Assembly: GCF_011045195.1 (NCBI RefSeq)
Contig: NZ_CP049199.1
Coordinates: 1,116,001-1,180,000 of the forward strand
Source of the DNA: Caulobacter soli
GTDB taxonomy: Bacteria; Pseudomonadota; Alphaproteobacteria; Caulobacterales; Caulobacteraceae
DNA length: 64,000 bases
Direction of reading: 5' to 3'
The notes beneath the pieces are model-generated. The model made no database searches and was not told the DNA's origin. It saw only the letters and a list, made by a program, of their open reading frames with translations. Position numbers and translations under genes: made by a program. Each line of letters starts with the position of its first letter. The stretch's first letter is position 1. Below, piece after piece: positions 48,370 to 56,697 of the stretch.

Positions 48370-50145
48370 GTGAAGTTCCTGGACGCCCCGTTGCCGCCGC
48401 CGCTGGTCGCCGCCTTGCGGGCCTGTCGCCCGCACCTGCTGGCCGCCGCTGTCTTCAGCGCCTTCATCAATCTGCTGCTGCTGGCGCCGACCATCTACAT
48501 GATGCAGGTCTACGACCGGGTCGTGCCCACCGAAGGGCGGCTGACCCTGCTGTATCTGACCCTGGTGGTGGCCTTCGCCCTGGGCACCCAGACGGCGCTG
48601 GAGTCGGTGCGCTCGCGGCTGCTGACCCTGGCCGGGCTGCGCCTGGACCGGCTGCTGGCCGGCGGCATCCTGCAGAAGCTGATGAGCGCCATGACGCCCG
48701 GGTCCTCGGCCCAGGGCATGCGCGAGTTCGATATCGTGCGCCAGGCCCTGTCGGGGCCCGTGGCCGTGGCGGCCTTCGACATTCCGTGGACGCCGATCTA
48801 CGTGCTGGTCGCCTTCATGATCCACCCGGCGCTGGGCGCGATGACCATCGTCGGCGGCGTGGTGCTGGTGACCCTGGCGGTGCTCAACGAGCGGGCGACG
48901 CGAGGGCGGGCCCGCGAGGCCTTCGCCGCCCAATCCCAGGCCTACGCCTCGCAGGAAGCGGCCGCCGCCAATGGCGAGGTCGTGCGGGCCCTGGGCATGC
49001 GCGGCGCCTTGCGCGAGCGCCAGCTGGCCGACCGTCGCACGGGCCTGGACCTGTCGGCCAAGGCCCAGTTCACGGGCGGCGGCTATTCGGCGGCCACCAA
49101 GTTCACCCGCATGTTCCTGCAGTCGGCGGCCCTGGGCCTGGGCGCCTGGCTGGCGGTCGACAAGCAGATCTCGGCGGGGTCGATCATCGCCGCCTCGGTG
49201 CTGATGAGCCGCGCCTTGCAGCCGATCGAGCAGCTGGTCGGCTCCTGGGGCGTGGTCGGCCAGGTGCGCGGCGCGCTGAACAACCTGATCAAGCTGTTCC
49301 CACCGACACGCGGGCTGGACGTGTCCGGCACCCAATTGCCCGCGCCGACCGGGGCCCTGGCCCTGGAGCAGGTGGCCGTGCGCGCGCCGGGCGAAGGCGG
49401 AGCGGTGCTGCTGCGCGGCGTTTCCTTCCGTCTGACCCCCGGCGAGATTCTCGGCGTCATCGGCCCCAGTGGAGCGGGCAAGACCACCCTGGCGCGGGTG
49501 GCGGCCGGGGCGATCGCGCCGGACATGGGCGCGGTGCGTCTGGACGGCGCCAGCCTGGCCGACTGGGACGGCGACCGGCTGGGCCGCTACATCGGCTACG
49601 TGCCGCAGGACTCGGGCCTGATGGCCGGATCGATCAAGGACAACATCTCGCGCTTCGCGATCTGGGTCGGGGCCGATCCGACGATCGTCGACGCCGACGT
49701 CGTGGCCGCGGCCCAGGCGGCCGGGGTGCATGAGCTGATCCTGCGCCTGCCCAAGGGCTACGACACCACGCTGGGGGCGGGCGGACGCGGATTGTCGGCG
49801 GGGCAGGCCCAGCGCGTGGCCCTGGCCCGCGCCCTGTACGGCGAGCCGCCGCTGCTGGTCCTGGACGAACCCAACTCGGCGCTCGACGCCGACGGCGAGA
49901 CGGCGCTGAACAACACGCTCCTGGCCGCCAAGCAGCGCGGCGCGGCGATCCTGATCGTCGCCCATCGCACCGGCATCCTCAACATCGCCGACCGCCTGCT
50001 GGTCCTGCGCGATGGTCAGATCGAGATGCTGGGCCCCCGCGCCGACGTCGTCGCCAAGATGTCTCCCGCCGCCCAAAGCCAGACCAGAGGGGCCGGGGCC
50101 AAGCCGGCGTCCGCCTCCACCGCCTTGCAGGCCGCCAAGCCATGA
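48370..50145 (+). CDS. type I secretion ABC transporter, PrtD/RsaD-like
   Basis: This 591-residue membrane ABC exporter has six helices in the N-terminal 320 residues (FSAFINLLLLAPTIYMMQVY, VYDRVVPTEGRLTLLYLTLV) and a nucleotide-binding domain: Walker A GPSGAGKTTLARVAAG, Q-loop YIGYVPQDSGLMAGSI, signature LSAGQAQRVALARAL and Walker B LLVLDEPNSALD with the His switch in IVAHRT. It lacks a C39 peptidase domain. The start is GTG at 48370 with GGGGAGAG upstream. It overlaps the HlyD gene by 4 bp. The exported substrate and TolC partner are not adjacent. Confidence 0.93.
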   Translation: MKFLDAPLPPPLVAALRACRPHLLAAAVFSAFINLLLLAPTIYMMQVYDRVVPTEGRLTLLYLTLVVAFALGTQTALESVRSRLLTLAGLRLDRLLAGGILQKLMSAMTPGSSAQGMREFDIVRQALSGPVAVAAFDIPWTPIYVLVAFMIHPALGAMTIVGGVVLVTLAVLNERATRGRAREAFAAQSQAYASQEAAAANGEVVRALGMRGALRERQLADRRTGLDLSAKAQFTGGGYSAATKFTRMFLQSAALGLGAWLAVDKQISAGSIIAASVLMSRALQPIEQLVGSWGVVGQVRGALNNLIKLFPPTRGLDVSGTQLPAPTGALALEQVAVRAPGEGGAVLLRGVSFRLTPGEILGVIGPSGAGKTTLARVAAGAIAPDMGAVRLDGASLADWDGDRLGRYIGYVPQDSGLMAGSIKDNISRFAIWVGADPTIVDADVVAAAQAAGVHELILRLPKGYDTTLGAGGRGLSAGQAQRVALARALYGEPPLLVLDEPNSALDADGETALNNTLLAAKQRGAAILIVAHRTGILNIADRLLVLRDGQIEMLGPRADVVAKMSPAAQSQTRGAGAKPASASTALQAAKP

Positions 50146-51527
50146 CCGACGCGACATTCCCGCCCTTGGGCCAGACTCCCGGCGCCGCCGGCGAAGCGGC
50201 CGCCAAGCTCCCGCCGCGCCTGTCGGACGATCCCGCCAAGATGATCCGCATCGGCGCCGGCGTGGCCGGGCTGTTCTTCGTCGGCTTCCTGGGCTGGGCG
50301 GCCGTGGCGCCGCTGGACGCCGGGGCCTACGCCCACGGGGTGATCGCCGTGGCCGGTAACCGCCAGGCCGTGCAGAGCCGCGAGGGCGGGGTGGTCACGG
50401 CCATCCGGGTGGTCGAGGGCCAGAGCGTGGTCAAGGGCCAGATCCTGGTCGAGCTGTCGGCCTCGGACCTGCGCGCCAGCGAGCGGGGCATGACGGGCGA
50501 GGTCCTGACCCTGCTGGCCCAGCGCGCGCGCCTGGTCGCCGAACGCGACGGCCGGCCGGGCTTCGCCGCGCCGCCGGAATTCGCCGACCTGGCCCCCGAG
50601 GACAAGCCTCTGGCCGAGGACTCCCTGCGGCTGCAGCGCCAGCAGTTCCAGGCCCGCCGGGGCTCGCTGCAGACCCAGCGCGGCGTGCTCAACCAGCGCA
50701 TCCTGCAGCTGGGCCAGCAGACCAGCGGCGCCCAACGCCAGCTGGACGCCAATCGCGAGCAGCAGAAGCTGATCGCCGAGGAACTGGACGGCGTCCAGGA
50801 GCTGGCCGCCAAGGGCTTCGCGCCCAAGACCCGGGTGTTGGCCCTGCAGCGCAGCGCCGCCTCCCTGACGGGCGAAGACGGCGCCTACCGCGCCCAGATC
50901 GCCCGCAACAGCGAAGCCGAGGGCGAAACCCGCCTGCAGGCCCTGTCGCTGGACCGGCAAATGCTGGAGGAGGTCTCGGGCCAGCTGCGCGACGTGCAGG
51001 TCCGGCTCGACGACCTGCAGCCCAAGGTGCTGGCCGCCCGCGAGCAACTGGCCCGCGCCACGGTCCGCGCCCCGTCGGGCGGCAAGGTGGTGGGGCTGAA
51101 CGTCTTCACCGTCGGCGGGGTGGTCGCGCCCGGCCAGACCCTGATGGAGATCGTGCCGCAGGACCGCCGCCTGGTGATCCAGGCCAAGGTGTCGCCCAAC
51201 GACGCCGACGACCTCAAGCCCGGCCAGAAGACCCAGATCCGCTTCACCTCGCTGCACGAGCGCGACCTGCCGTTGCTGAACGGCACCCTGACCGAGCTGT
51301 CGGCCGACAGCTTCACCGACGAGAAGTCCGGCGTGCAGTACTTCAAGGCCGAGGTCGCCGCTCCGCCCGAGGAGCTGGAGAAGATCCGCAAGGTCCGTGG
51401 CGGTCAGTCGGGCCTGCAGGCCGGCCTGCCGGTCGAGGTGCTGATTCCGCTGCGCAAGCGCTCGGCCCTGGCCTATCTGATGGAGCCGCTGTTCCAGACC
51501 TTCTGGCGGATGGGCCGCGAGCACTAG
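50142..51527 (+). CDS. type I secretion membrane fusion protein, HlyD/PrtE family
   Basis: This 461-residue adaptor has one membrane helix (about 35-57), a lipoyl half (NRQAVQSREGGVVTAIRVVE, GQSVVKGQILVELSASDLRA), a long coiled coil (about 140-310: LQRQQFQARRGSLQTQRGVL), a second lipoyl half (ATVRAPSGGKVVGLNVFTVG) and a C-terminal beta domain with the family ending (GLPVEVLIPLRKRSALAYLM, EPLFQTFWRMGREH). The ATG overlaps the ABC gene's stop (ATGA). A hairpin terminator follows. Confidence 0.93.
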   Translation: MTDATFPPLGQTPGAAGEAAAKLPPRLSDDPAKMIRIGAGVAGLFFVGFLGWAAVAPLDAGAYAHGVIAVAGNRQAVQSREGGVVTAIRVVEGQSVVKGQILVELSASDLRASERGMTGEVLTLLAQRARLVAERDGRPGFAAPPEFADLAPEDKPLAEDSLRLQRQQFQARRGSLQTQRGVLNQRILQLGQQTSGAQRQLDANREQQKLIAEELDGVQELAAKGFAPKTRVLALQRSAASLTGEDGAYRAQIARNSEAEGETRLQALSLDRQMLEEVSGQLRDVQVRLDDLQPKVLAAREQLARATVRAPSGGKVVGLNVFTVGGVVAPGQTLMEIVPQDRRLVIQAKVSPNDADDLKPGQKTQIRFTSLHERDLPLLNGTLTELSADSFTDEKSGVQYFKAEVAAPPEELEKIRKVRGGQSGLQAGLPVEVLIPLRKRSALAYLMEPLFQTFWRMGREH

Positions 51528-51563
51528 GCGGCGTCGCATCCCAATAAAAGCGCGAGCAAATAA

Positions 51564-51592
51564 AAAGGCGGGCCTCCCCGAGGCCCGCCTTT
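51564..51592. terminator. 12-bp-stem terminator after the HlyD gene
   Basis: Perfect arms AAAGGCGGGCCT / AGGCCCGCCTTT enclose CCCCG. The plus strand has only three Ts after it; the minus strand has five, so it may work in both directions. Confidence 0.8.
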
Positions 51593-51711
51593 AGTTCGAG
51601 TCCCCCTCGGGACGTGGGCGGCGCTGATCGCTCGGCCCCCCCAGGCCTTGCGGTGCTCCGTTCTCCGAGCCGATGACGTTGGCGTCCGAAGCGTCGGTGA
51701 CAAATTCAACC

Positions 51712-51739
51712 GAACATTGTTGATCGACGATCAATGTTC
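51712..51739. promoter_or_regulatory. nested inverted repeats upstream of the AraC regulator
   Basis: GAACATTG (51712-51719) and CAATGTTC (51732-51739) are exact inverses. Overlapping them, TTGATCGACGATCAA (51720-51734) is a perfect 7-1-7 palindrome. They lie in the 380-bp gap before the AraC gene. The rest of that gap shows only the terminator at 51564-51592. Confidence 0.5.
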
Positions 51740-51906
51740 ATTCGCCAGGGCCGACAGCAGTAAGGCTTTGTGCGTCGCAGACATTACATGCCGGTCCCAT
51801 TTTCTTGATCCCTTGTCTCAAAGGAAAAGCGCGGTCTCGCGTGGTGCGACGAACGCCCGCATTGGCGAATACAGTAAATACGTGATTGTGCCTTGGGGGA
51901 GGCCAC

Positions 51907-52926
51907 ATGAGTGAACCTTTGAGCCCGCCTTCGGAGTCCGCGTTGCGACTGGGGCGATCGAATTTCAGCACACGGAGCGTTCCGCCCGAGGAACGTCACG
52001 ACTTCTATCGTCGTGAGGTGCTGACGGCGCTCGACGCGCGCGATCCCGAGCCGGGGTTCACGGCCAACATCACGTCGCTGCGGCTGGGCTCCCACGCCTT
52101 CTACGTCACCGAGACCGGCGGCCACACGATGTTCCGCACGCCGGAGATGATCGCCGCCGACGGTCACGACCATTACATCGTCCAGTTCAACATCGCCGGT
52201 TCTCACACCGGCGACTTCGACGGGGTGGCGTTCTCGGCCGGTCCGGGCGAGATCGGGATCTGCGACCTGTCGCGGCCGATGCTGCTGCACTCGACGGCGG
52301 TCAAGGTGCTGTCGACCTTCCTGCCGCGCGCCGAGGTCAAGGCCGTGGTGCCCGACATCGAGCTGCACGGCATGGTGCTGGACGGCAACCGCGCGGGCCT
52401 GCTGGTCGAGCACCTGACCTCGGTCAGCCGCTGGTTCCCGCAACTGCTGCCCGAGACCCTGCCGGGCATCACCCGCGCCACGATCGAACTGCTCGGCGCC
52501 TGCCTGGCCATGGAGGCCGGCCGCGCCGACTTCGGCATGCGCGAGTCGCCGGTGCTGCTGCGGGCTCGCGCCTATGTCGAGCACAACCTGCTGGAGCCCA
52601 GCCTCAACCCGGCCAGGATCAGCGAAGCCCTGGGCGTGTCGCGCTCCACTCTCTATCGCCTGTTCGAGCCGCTGGGCGGGGTGACGGCCTATATCTGGGA
52701 CCGCCGCCTGCACCTGGCCCGCGCCGCCCTGCTGGATCCCAAGCGGGCCCGGCGGATCAGCGAGATCGCCTTCCAGTGCGGTTTCAGCAGCGAGGCCCAT
52801 TTCAGCCGCAGCTTCCGCAAGGCGTTCAACATCCGCCCCAGCGACCTGCGCTCCCTGCAGCCCAGCCTCGTCGACGAGCCGGACACCCCGTTCGCCAAAT
52901 GGACCGAGGCGGCGAGCGGCTCCTAG
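51907..52926 (+). CDS. AraC family transcriptional regulator
   Basis: This 339-residue regulator has an N-terminal cupin-like AraC-binding domain (about 20-180: DHYIVQFNIAGSHTGDFDGV, GEIGICDLSRPM) and a C-terminal pair of helix-turn-helices (about 215-315: INPARISEALGVSRSTLYRL-like LNPARISEALGVSRSTLYR, ARRISEIAFQCGFSSEAHFS, RSFRKAFNIRPSDLR). The ATG at 51907 follows GGGGGAGG; an in-frame ATG at 51886 is disfavoured. The effector is unknown. It is followed by an OmpR-type two-component system in the same direction but with a 78-bp gap. Confidence 0.92.
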   Translation: MSEPLSPPSESALRLGRSNFSTRSVPPEERHDFYRREVLTALDARDPEPGFTANITSLRLGSHAFYVTETGGHTMFRTPEMIAADGHDHYIVQFNIAGSHTGDFDGVAFSAGPGEIGICDLSRPMLLHSTAVKVLSTFLPRAEVKAVVPDIELHGMVLDGNRAGLLVEHLTSVSRWFPQLLPETLPGITRATIELLGACLAMEAGRADFGMRESPVLLRARAYVEHNLLEPSLNPARISEALGVSRSTLYRLFEPLGGVTAYIWDRRLHLARAALLDPKRARRISEIAFQCGFSSEAHFSRSFRKAFNIRPSDLRSLQPSLVDEPDTPFAKWTEAASGS

Positions 52927-53004
52927 GGTCTGCACGACATCTGCACGGCAAACGCGCCGAACCGCCCCGACGTCCCCGTTGACCCGCGACGCTAGGCGCT
53001 GAAC

Positions 53005-53739
53005 ATGAGGGCCATGCAGCGCACGATCCTGGTCGTCGACGACGATCCCCACATTCGCCAGCTCCTGGTGTTCGCCCTGGCCAAGGTCGGGCTGGAAACC
53101 CGCGAGGCGGCCGACGGCGAGGCGGCCCTGGCCTCGGTGGCCGAGCGCGCGCCGGACCTGGTGGTGCTGGACATCAACATGCCGCGCCTGGACGGGCTGG
53201 AGGTCTGCCGCCGCCTGCGGGCGCAGGGCGAGCTGCCGATCCTGTTCCTGAGCTCGCGCGACGACGAGATCGACCGGGTGCTGGGCATCGAGCTGGGCGC
53301 CGACGACTATGTGGTCAAGCCGTTCAGCCCGCGCGAGGTGGTGGCCCGGGTCCAGGCGATCCTGCGCCGCACCGGCGGCAAGCCGGCGGAGGCGACGCCG
53401 GCCGACGGCCTGATCGCGCGCGGCAAGCTGACCCTCGATCCCGAGGCCTGGAGCGCGGCGTGGGCCGGCGGCGAGCTGTCGCTGACCGTCACCGAATTCA
53501 CGATCCTCAAGACCCTGGCCACGACCCCGACCAAGGTGTTCAGCCGCGACGCCATCATCGACCGCCTGCGCGGCCCGGGCTTCGCGGTGACCGACCGCAC
53601 CATCGACAGCCACGTGCGCAACCTGCGGGCCAAGTTCGCCGGCGTGGGCGGGCATGACGTGATCGAGACGCGGGCCGGGATCGGCTACCGCCTCGGCGCT
53701 TGCCAGGGAAATTCGGGCCAGGGCGCCGTCGCCGGATGA
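53005..53739 (+). CDS. OmpR-family response regulator
   Basis: This 244-residue regulator has a receiver domain (about 1-125: VVDDDPHIRQLLVFALA, phosphoacceptor Asp56 in LVVLDINMPRLDG, LSSRDDEIDRVLGIELGADD, Lys in YVVKPFSPREVVARV) and a winged-helix DNA-binding domain (about 145-235: LTVTEFTILKTLATTPTKVF, DRTIDSHVRNLRAKFAG, VIETRAGIGYRLG). A second ATG at 53014 is an alternative start. Its stop overlaps the kinase ATG (ATGA). Confidence 0.95.
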   Translation: MRAMQRTILVVDDDPHIRQLLVFALAKVGLETREAADGEAALASVAERAPDLVVLDINMPRLDGLEVCRRLRAQGELPILFLSSRDDEIDRVLGIELGADDYVVKPFSPREVVARVQAILRRTGGKPAEATPADGLIARGKLTLDPEAWSAAWAGGELSLTVTEFTILKTLATTPTKVFSRDAIIDRLRGPGFAVTDRTIDSHVRNLRAKFAGVGGHDVIETRAGIGYRLGACQGNSGQGAVAG

Positions 53740-55307
53740 GCGCCTGGCTGCGGCGCTGGTGGCCGGCCCTCCGCCTGCGGACCATCCTGCTGACCGTGCT
53801 GCTGTTCGCCGCCGCCATGCCGGCGATCGGGGCGGTGTTCCTGCGCACCTACGAGAACACCCTGGTGCGCCAGACAGAGGCCGAACTGACGAGCCAGGGC
53901 GCGGCCCTGGCCTCGGCGGCGGCCAACCTGTGGCCCGGGGCGGTGCGCGACCTGACGCCGGCCGATCCCGACGCCCGCGACGATCCCGGCTACTACCGGC
54001 CCGAGTCGACCAGCGTCGATCTGCGCGGCTCGCCGCTGCTGCCCGAACGCCCGGCCGCGACGCCCGGGCAGACGGCCGATCCCAAGGCCGAGGCGGCGGC
54101 CGAGGTGCTGGAGCCGATCTTCGACCAGACCAGCCGCAGCACCTTGGCCTCGATCCTGATCGTCGACCGCCATGGCGTGGTGGTGCGCGGCCTGGGGCAG
54201 GGCGGCAGCCTGGCCAGCCTGCCGGAGATCCAGGCGGCGCTGAAGGGCCATGCCCGCACGGTCCTGCGGCGCAACGGAGCCTATCACCCGCGCTATTCGT
54301 TCGAGTGGCTCAGCCGCGCCTCCGCCGTGCGGCTGCATCACGCGCGGCCGGTGGTCGTGAATGGCCAGGTCGTGGGCGCGCTGCTGCTGTCGCGCTCGCC
54401 CCGGGCGCTGTTTCGCGGCGTCTACCAGGACCGGGCCAAGCTGCTGGTCGGGGCCGGGGCGACGATCCTGCTGCTGGTGCTGCTGTCGGGCCTGGTGTCG
54501 CGCGGGGTGACCCGGCCGATCGAGGCGCTGAGCGCGGCGACGCGGAGCGTGGCGACCGGGCAGGGCAGCGTGCCGGAGACCCCCGCCACCGCCGCCGTCG
54601 AGATCCGCGACCTCTATCAGGACTTCCGGGTGATGGCCGACGCCATCGCCGTGCGCTCGCGCTACCTGCGCGACTTCGCCTCGGCCGTCAGCCACGAGTT
54701 CAAGACGCCGCTGGCCGGGATCACCGGCGCGGTCGAGCTGCTGGACGACCATTTCGACACCATGACCCCGGACGAGCGCCGCCGGTTCCTGGGCAATATC
54801 TCGGCCGACAGCGCGCGGCTGTCGCAACTGGTCGGGCGGCTGATGGACCTGGCCCGGGCCGACATGGCCATGCCCCAGGCGGGGGTGGCGACCGACCTGG
54901 CCTCGCCGCTGCGCCGGGCGGTCGACGCCCAGGGCGGGCGCGGGCTGGACATCGTGCTGGACCTGCCCGACGGCCTGCCGCCCGTCGCCGCGCCCGAGGC
55001 GACGATCGAGGCGGTGCTTGTCTCGCTGGCCGAGAACAGCCGCCAGGCCGGCGCCACGGCGCTTCAGGTCACCGGCGAGAGCGTCGAGGGCGAGGTCGTG
55101 CTGCGCATCGCCGACAACGGTCCCGGCGTTCCGGCCGCCGACCGCGAGCGTCTGTTCGAGCCGTTCTTCACCAGCCGCCGCGAGACGGGCGGGACCGGGC
55201 TGGGGCTGTCGATCGCCAGGTCGCTGCTGGCGGCCAGCCAGGGCCGGATCGGCTTCGTCGAGACCGCGAAGGGCGCGGCGTTCGAGGTGGGGCTGCCGAA
55301 GGCCTAG
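53736..55307 (+). CDS. two-component sensor histidine kinase
   Basis: This 523-residue membrane kinase has a first helix about 14-34 (TILLTVLLFAAAMPAIGAVF), a periplasmic sensor domain (about 36-240), a second helix (about 245-265: ATILLLVLLSGLVSRGVTRP), a HAMP domain, a HisKA domain with His320 in ASAVSHEFKTPLAGI and a HATPase (LVSLAENSRQAGA, IADNGPGVPAADRERLFEPF, GGTGLGLSIARSL). It is co-transcribed with the preceding response regulator. The domain order recalls CreC-like kinases, but the stimulus is unknown. Confidence 0.94.
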   Translation: MSAWLRRWWPALRLRTILLTVLLFAAAMPAIGAVFLRTYENTLVRQTEAELTSQGAALASAAANLWPGAVRDLTPADPDARDDPGYYRPESTSVDLRGSPLLPERPAATPGQTADPKAEAAAEVLEPIFDQTSRSTLASILIVDRHGVVVRGLGQGGSLASLPEIQAALKGHARTVLRRNGAYHPRYSFEWLSRASAVRLHHARPVVVNGQVVGALLLSRSPRALFRGVYQDRAKLLVGAGATILLLVLLSGLVSRGVTRPIEALSAATRSVATGQGSVPETPATAAVEIRDLYQDFRVMADAIAVRSRYLRDFASAVSHEFKTPLAGITGAVELLDDHFDTMTPDERRRFLGNISADSARLSQLVGRLMDLARADMAMPQAGVATDLASPLRRAVDAQGGRGLDIVLDLPDGLPPVAAPEATIEAVLVSLAENSRQAGATALQVTGESVEGEVVLRIADNGPGVPAADRERLFEPFFTSRRETGGTGLGLSIARSLLAASQGRIGFVETAKGAAFEVGLPKA

Positions 55308-55318
55308 CGCCCTCTGAT

Positions 55319-55350
55319 CCGCTCATCCCGGCGTTCGCCGGGATGAGCGG
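55319..55350. repeat. perfect palindrome, family A, between converging genes
   Basis: Arms CCGCTCATCCCGGC and GCCGGGATGAGCGG (14 bp, exact) enclose GTTC. It shares its core with 402-431. It lies between the kinase stop and the stop of the small membrane protein gene and may act as a bidirectional terminator. Confidence 0.75.
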
Positions 55351-55360
55351 AAGATAAGAG

Positions 55361-55543
55361 CTATGATTTATCACGGCCCCACTTCACCCCGCGCAGAGCG
55401 TGGCGCGTGAAGACCAGCCCGAGCGCCGCGATCGCGGCGCCGGCCATGCGGACCTTGTCGTGCTGGCCGGCATAGGCGAGCGCCGCGCCCAAGGCGGCGA
55501 TGGCCACGCCGATGGCGATCTGGATCTTGGTCTGGTTGGTCAT
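55361..55543 (-). CDS. small two-helix membrane protein
   Basis: This 60-residue protein (MTNQTKIQIAIGVAIAALGA...) has two predicted membrane helices (about 8-25 and 32-48) and a basic C-terminus (RGVKWGRDKS). No family recognised. An ATG at 55612 would add a polar leader; the ATG at 55543 begins directly before the first helix. Function unknown. Confidence 0.6.
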   Translation of the reverse strand: MTNQTKIQIAIGVAIAALGAALAYAGQHDKVRMAGAAIAALGLVFTRHALRGVKWGRDKS

Positions 55544-55678
55544 GAGGCGGTGTCTAGCTCGATAGAGGTGAGGGGGATAGCCGTGGGAGACGCCTTCTCC
55601 GTCACGAGGCATAGTCGCGTCGCGCCGCCCCCTCCGCCCCGCGTACGCGGTGGATCTCGAAGGGAAAGGAGCTTGGAC

Positions 55679-55860
55679 ATGACGAAGAAATACACGGCGC
55701 GATGCGCCTGCAATGCGGTGACGTTCGAGTTTGACAAGGACAGCTTTGCAGCCTCGACCGGCCAGAAACCATCACGCCGAAGCTGGAGATGTTCGTGAAG
55801 CGCCGGCTGCCCTGGGCGGCGCCGCTCGGCGTGCCCGAGTTTTCGGACATGCCGCACTGA
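55679..55860 (+). pseudogene. decayed GFA-family (glutathione-dependent formaldehyde-activating-like) gene
   Basis: Bases from the ATG at 55679 encode MTKKYTARCACNAVTFEFDK, the start of a GFA-family protein with its first CxC zinc pair. From about 55752, a different frame encodes SLDRPETITPKLEMFVKRRL followed by PWAAPLGVPEFSDMPH and a stop at 55860, which is the typical GFA C-terminus. The middle of a normal roughly 130-residue protein, including the other zinc ligands, is missing, and the two ends are out of frame. I read this as an internal deletion with frameshift. Confidence 0.75.
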
Positions 55861-55889
55861 GGCGTTTGTCTTGGGCGTGAGATCACACG

Positions 55890-56010
55890 CACTTGCCCCC
55901 TACGGATCGCTTCGCGATCGTCTTCCCCCATAGGGGGAAGAGGAAGTCCTCCGCCCCCTATGGGGGCGGACAGACCGCGAAGCGGTCAGGTGGGGGCAAG
56001 TGGGTGAGCC
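55890..56010. repeat. large palindromic repeat, family D copy 2
   Basis: CACTTGCCCCCTACGGATCG... to CAAGTGGGTGAGCC, with hairpins CGATCGCTTCGCGATCG-like, CCCCCATAGGGGG and GACCGCGAAGCGGTC. It matches 35297-35427, with compensating changes in the stems that keep base pairing. Confidence 0.8.
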
Positions 56011-56020
56011 ACCGCGTTCC

Positions 56021-56398
56021 TCAAAGCCGTCCGCGCCGCCCGCCCTTGAGCTTGTCCAGCGCGCGGCGGGAGTGTTCGACCTGAGCCGGCGGCGCGGGTG
56101 GGCGCATGTCCGCCGCCATCGCCTCCAGATCGGCCATGCCCCGCGTCGCCGCGAACCCGGCGGCGACAGCGTCGGTCATCAGGGCCTGGGCCGGCTTGGC
56201 GCGGTCGCGGGGCGTGATCAGGGCGACCTTGCGGGCCATGGCGGCCAGGTCGCCGACGGCCTTGGCCTTGTCGCGGGCGCGCTTGATCTCGGTGGGATCG
56301 TCGGTGCGTTCCAGGATCGCCCAGGCCGCGTCGAGGGCGGCCATCAGCTTGAGCTGGAAGTTCAGGCACCAGGTGGGGATGTCTTGAGCTTGGGTCAT
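56021..56398 (-). CDS. hypothetical helical protein
   Basis: This 125-residue protein of mostly alpha-helical character shows PTWCLNFQLKLMAALDAAWA, IKRARDKAKAVGDLAAMARK, MTDAVAAGFAATRGMADLEA and a basic tail (RALDKLKGGRRGRL). There is no signal peptide or recognised domain. The ATG at 56398 is not preceded by a clear ribosome binding site. A family D repeat follows its stop. Confidence 0.6.
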   Translation of the reverse strand: MTQAQDIPTWCLNFQLKLMAALDAAWAILERTDDPTEIKRARDKAKAVGDLAAMARKVALITPRDRAKPAQALMTDAVAAGFAATRGMADLEAMAADMRPPAPPAQVEHSRRALDKLKGGRRGRL

Positions 56399-56507
56399 GC
56401 CGTCATTGTGCGGCCGCCCCGGAGGGTGGGGATAGGAAACGTGCGTTTTTGTGTAAGGGTTTGAATTCGCTTGGGTCCGCATTGACGGTCGCGGGGATAG
56501 ACGCGGA

Positions 56508-56672
56508 TCCCTCTCCCCTTGCGGGGAGAGGGTGGCGGTCCGGAGGACCGTCGGGTGAGGGGGCACGCAAACGAAAACCGCCGCGACCGGCCTTTCGGCT
56601 AGTCGCGGCGGCTCTGTCTTTCGACCCCTCATCCGGCCCTTCGGGCCACCTTCTCCCGCAAGGGGAGAAGGC
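56508..56672. repeat. large palindromic repeat, family E copy
   Basis: Outer arms CCCTCTCCCCTTGCGGGGAG and CTTCTCCCGCAAGGGGAGAAG flank inner GGTCCGGAGGACC and GGCCCTTCGGGCC. It fills the 300-bp gap between the second efflux operon's end and the upstream hypothetical gene; no gene is seen there. Confidence 0.75.
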
Positions 56673-56697
56673 AAGGGCCTGTGGATAACTTTCGCCG

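Noticed and set aside
51593..51906. Possible small genes in the gap before the AraC gene
   Set aside because: Short frames there lack ribosome sites and plausible composition; only repeats and a terminator can be supported.
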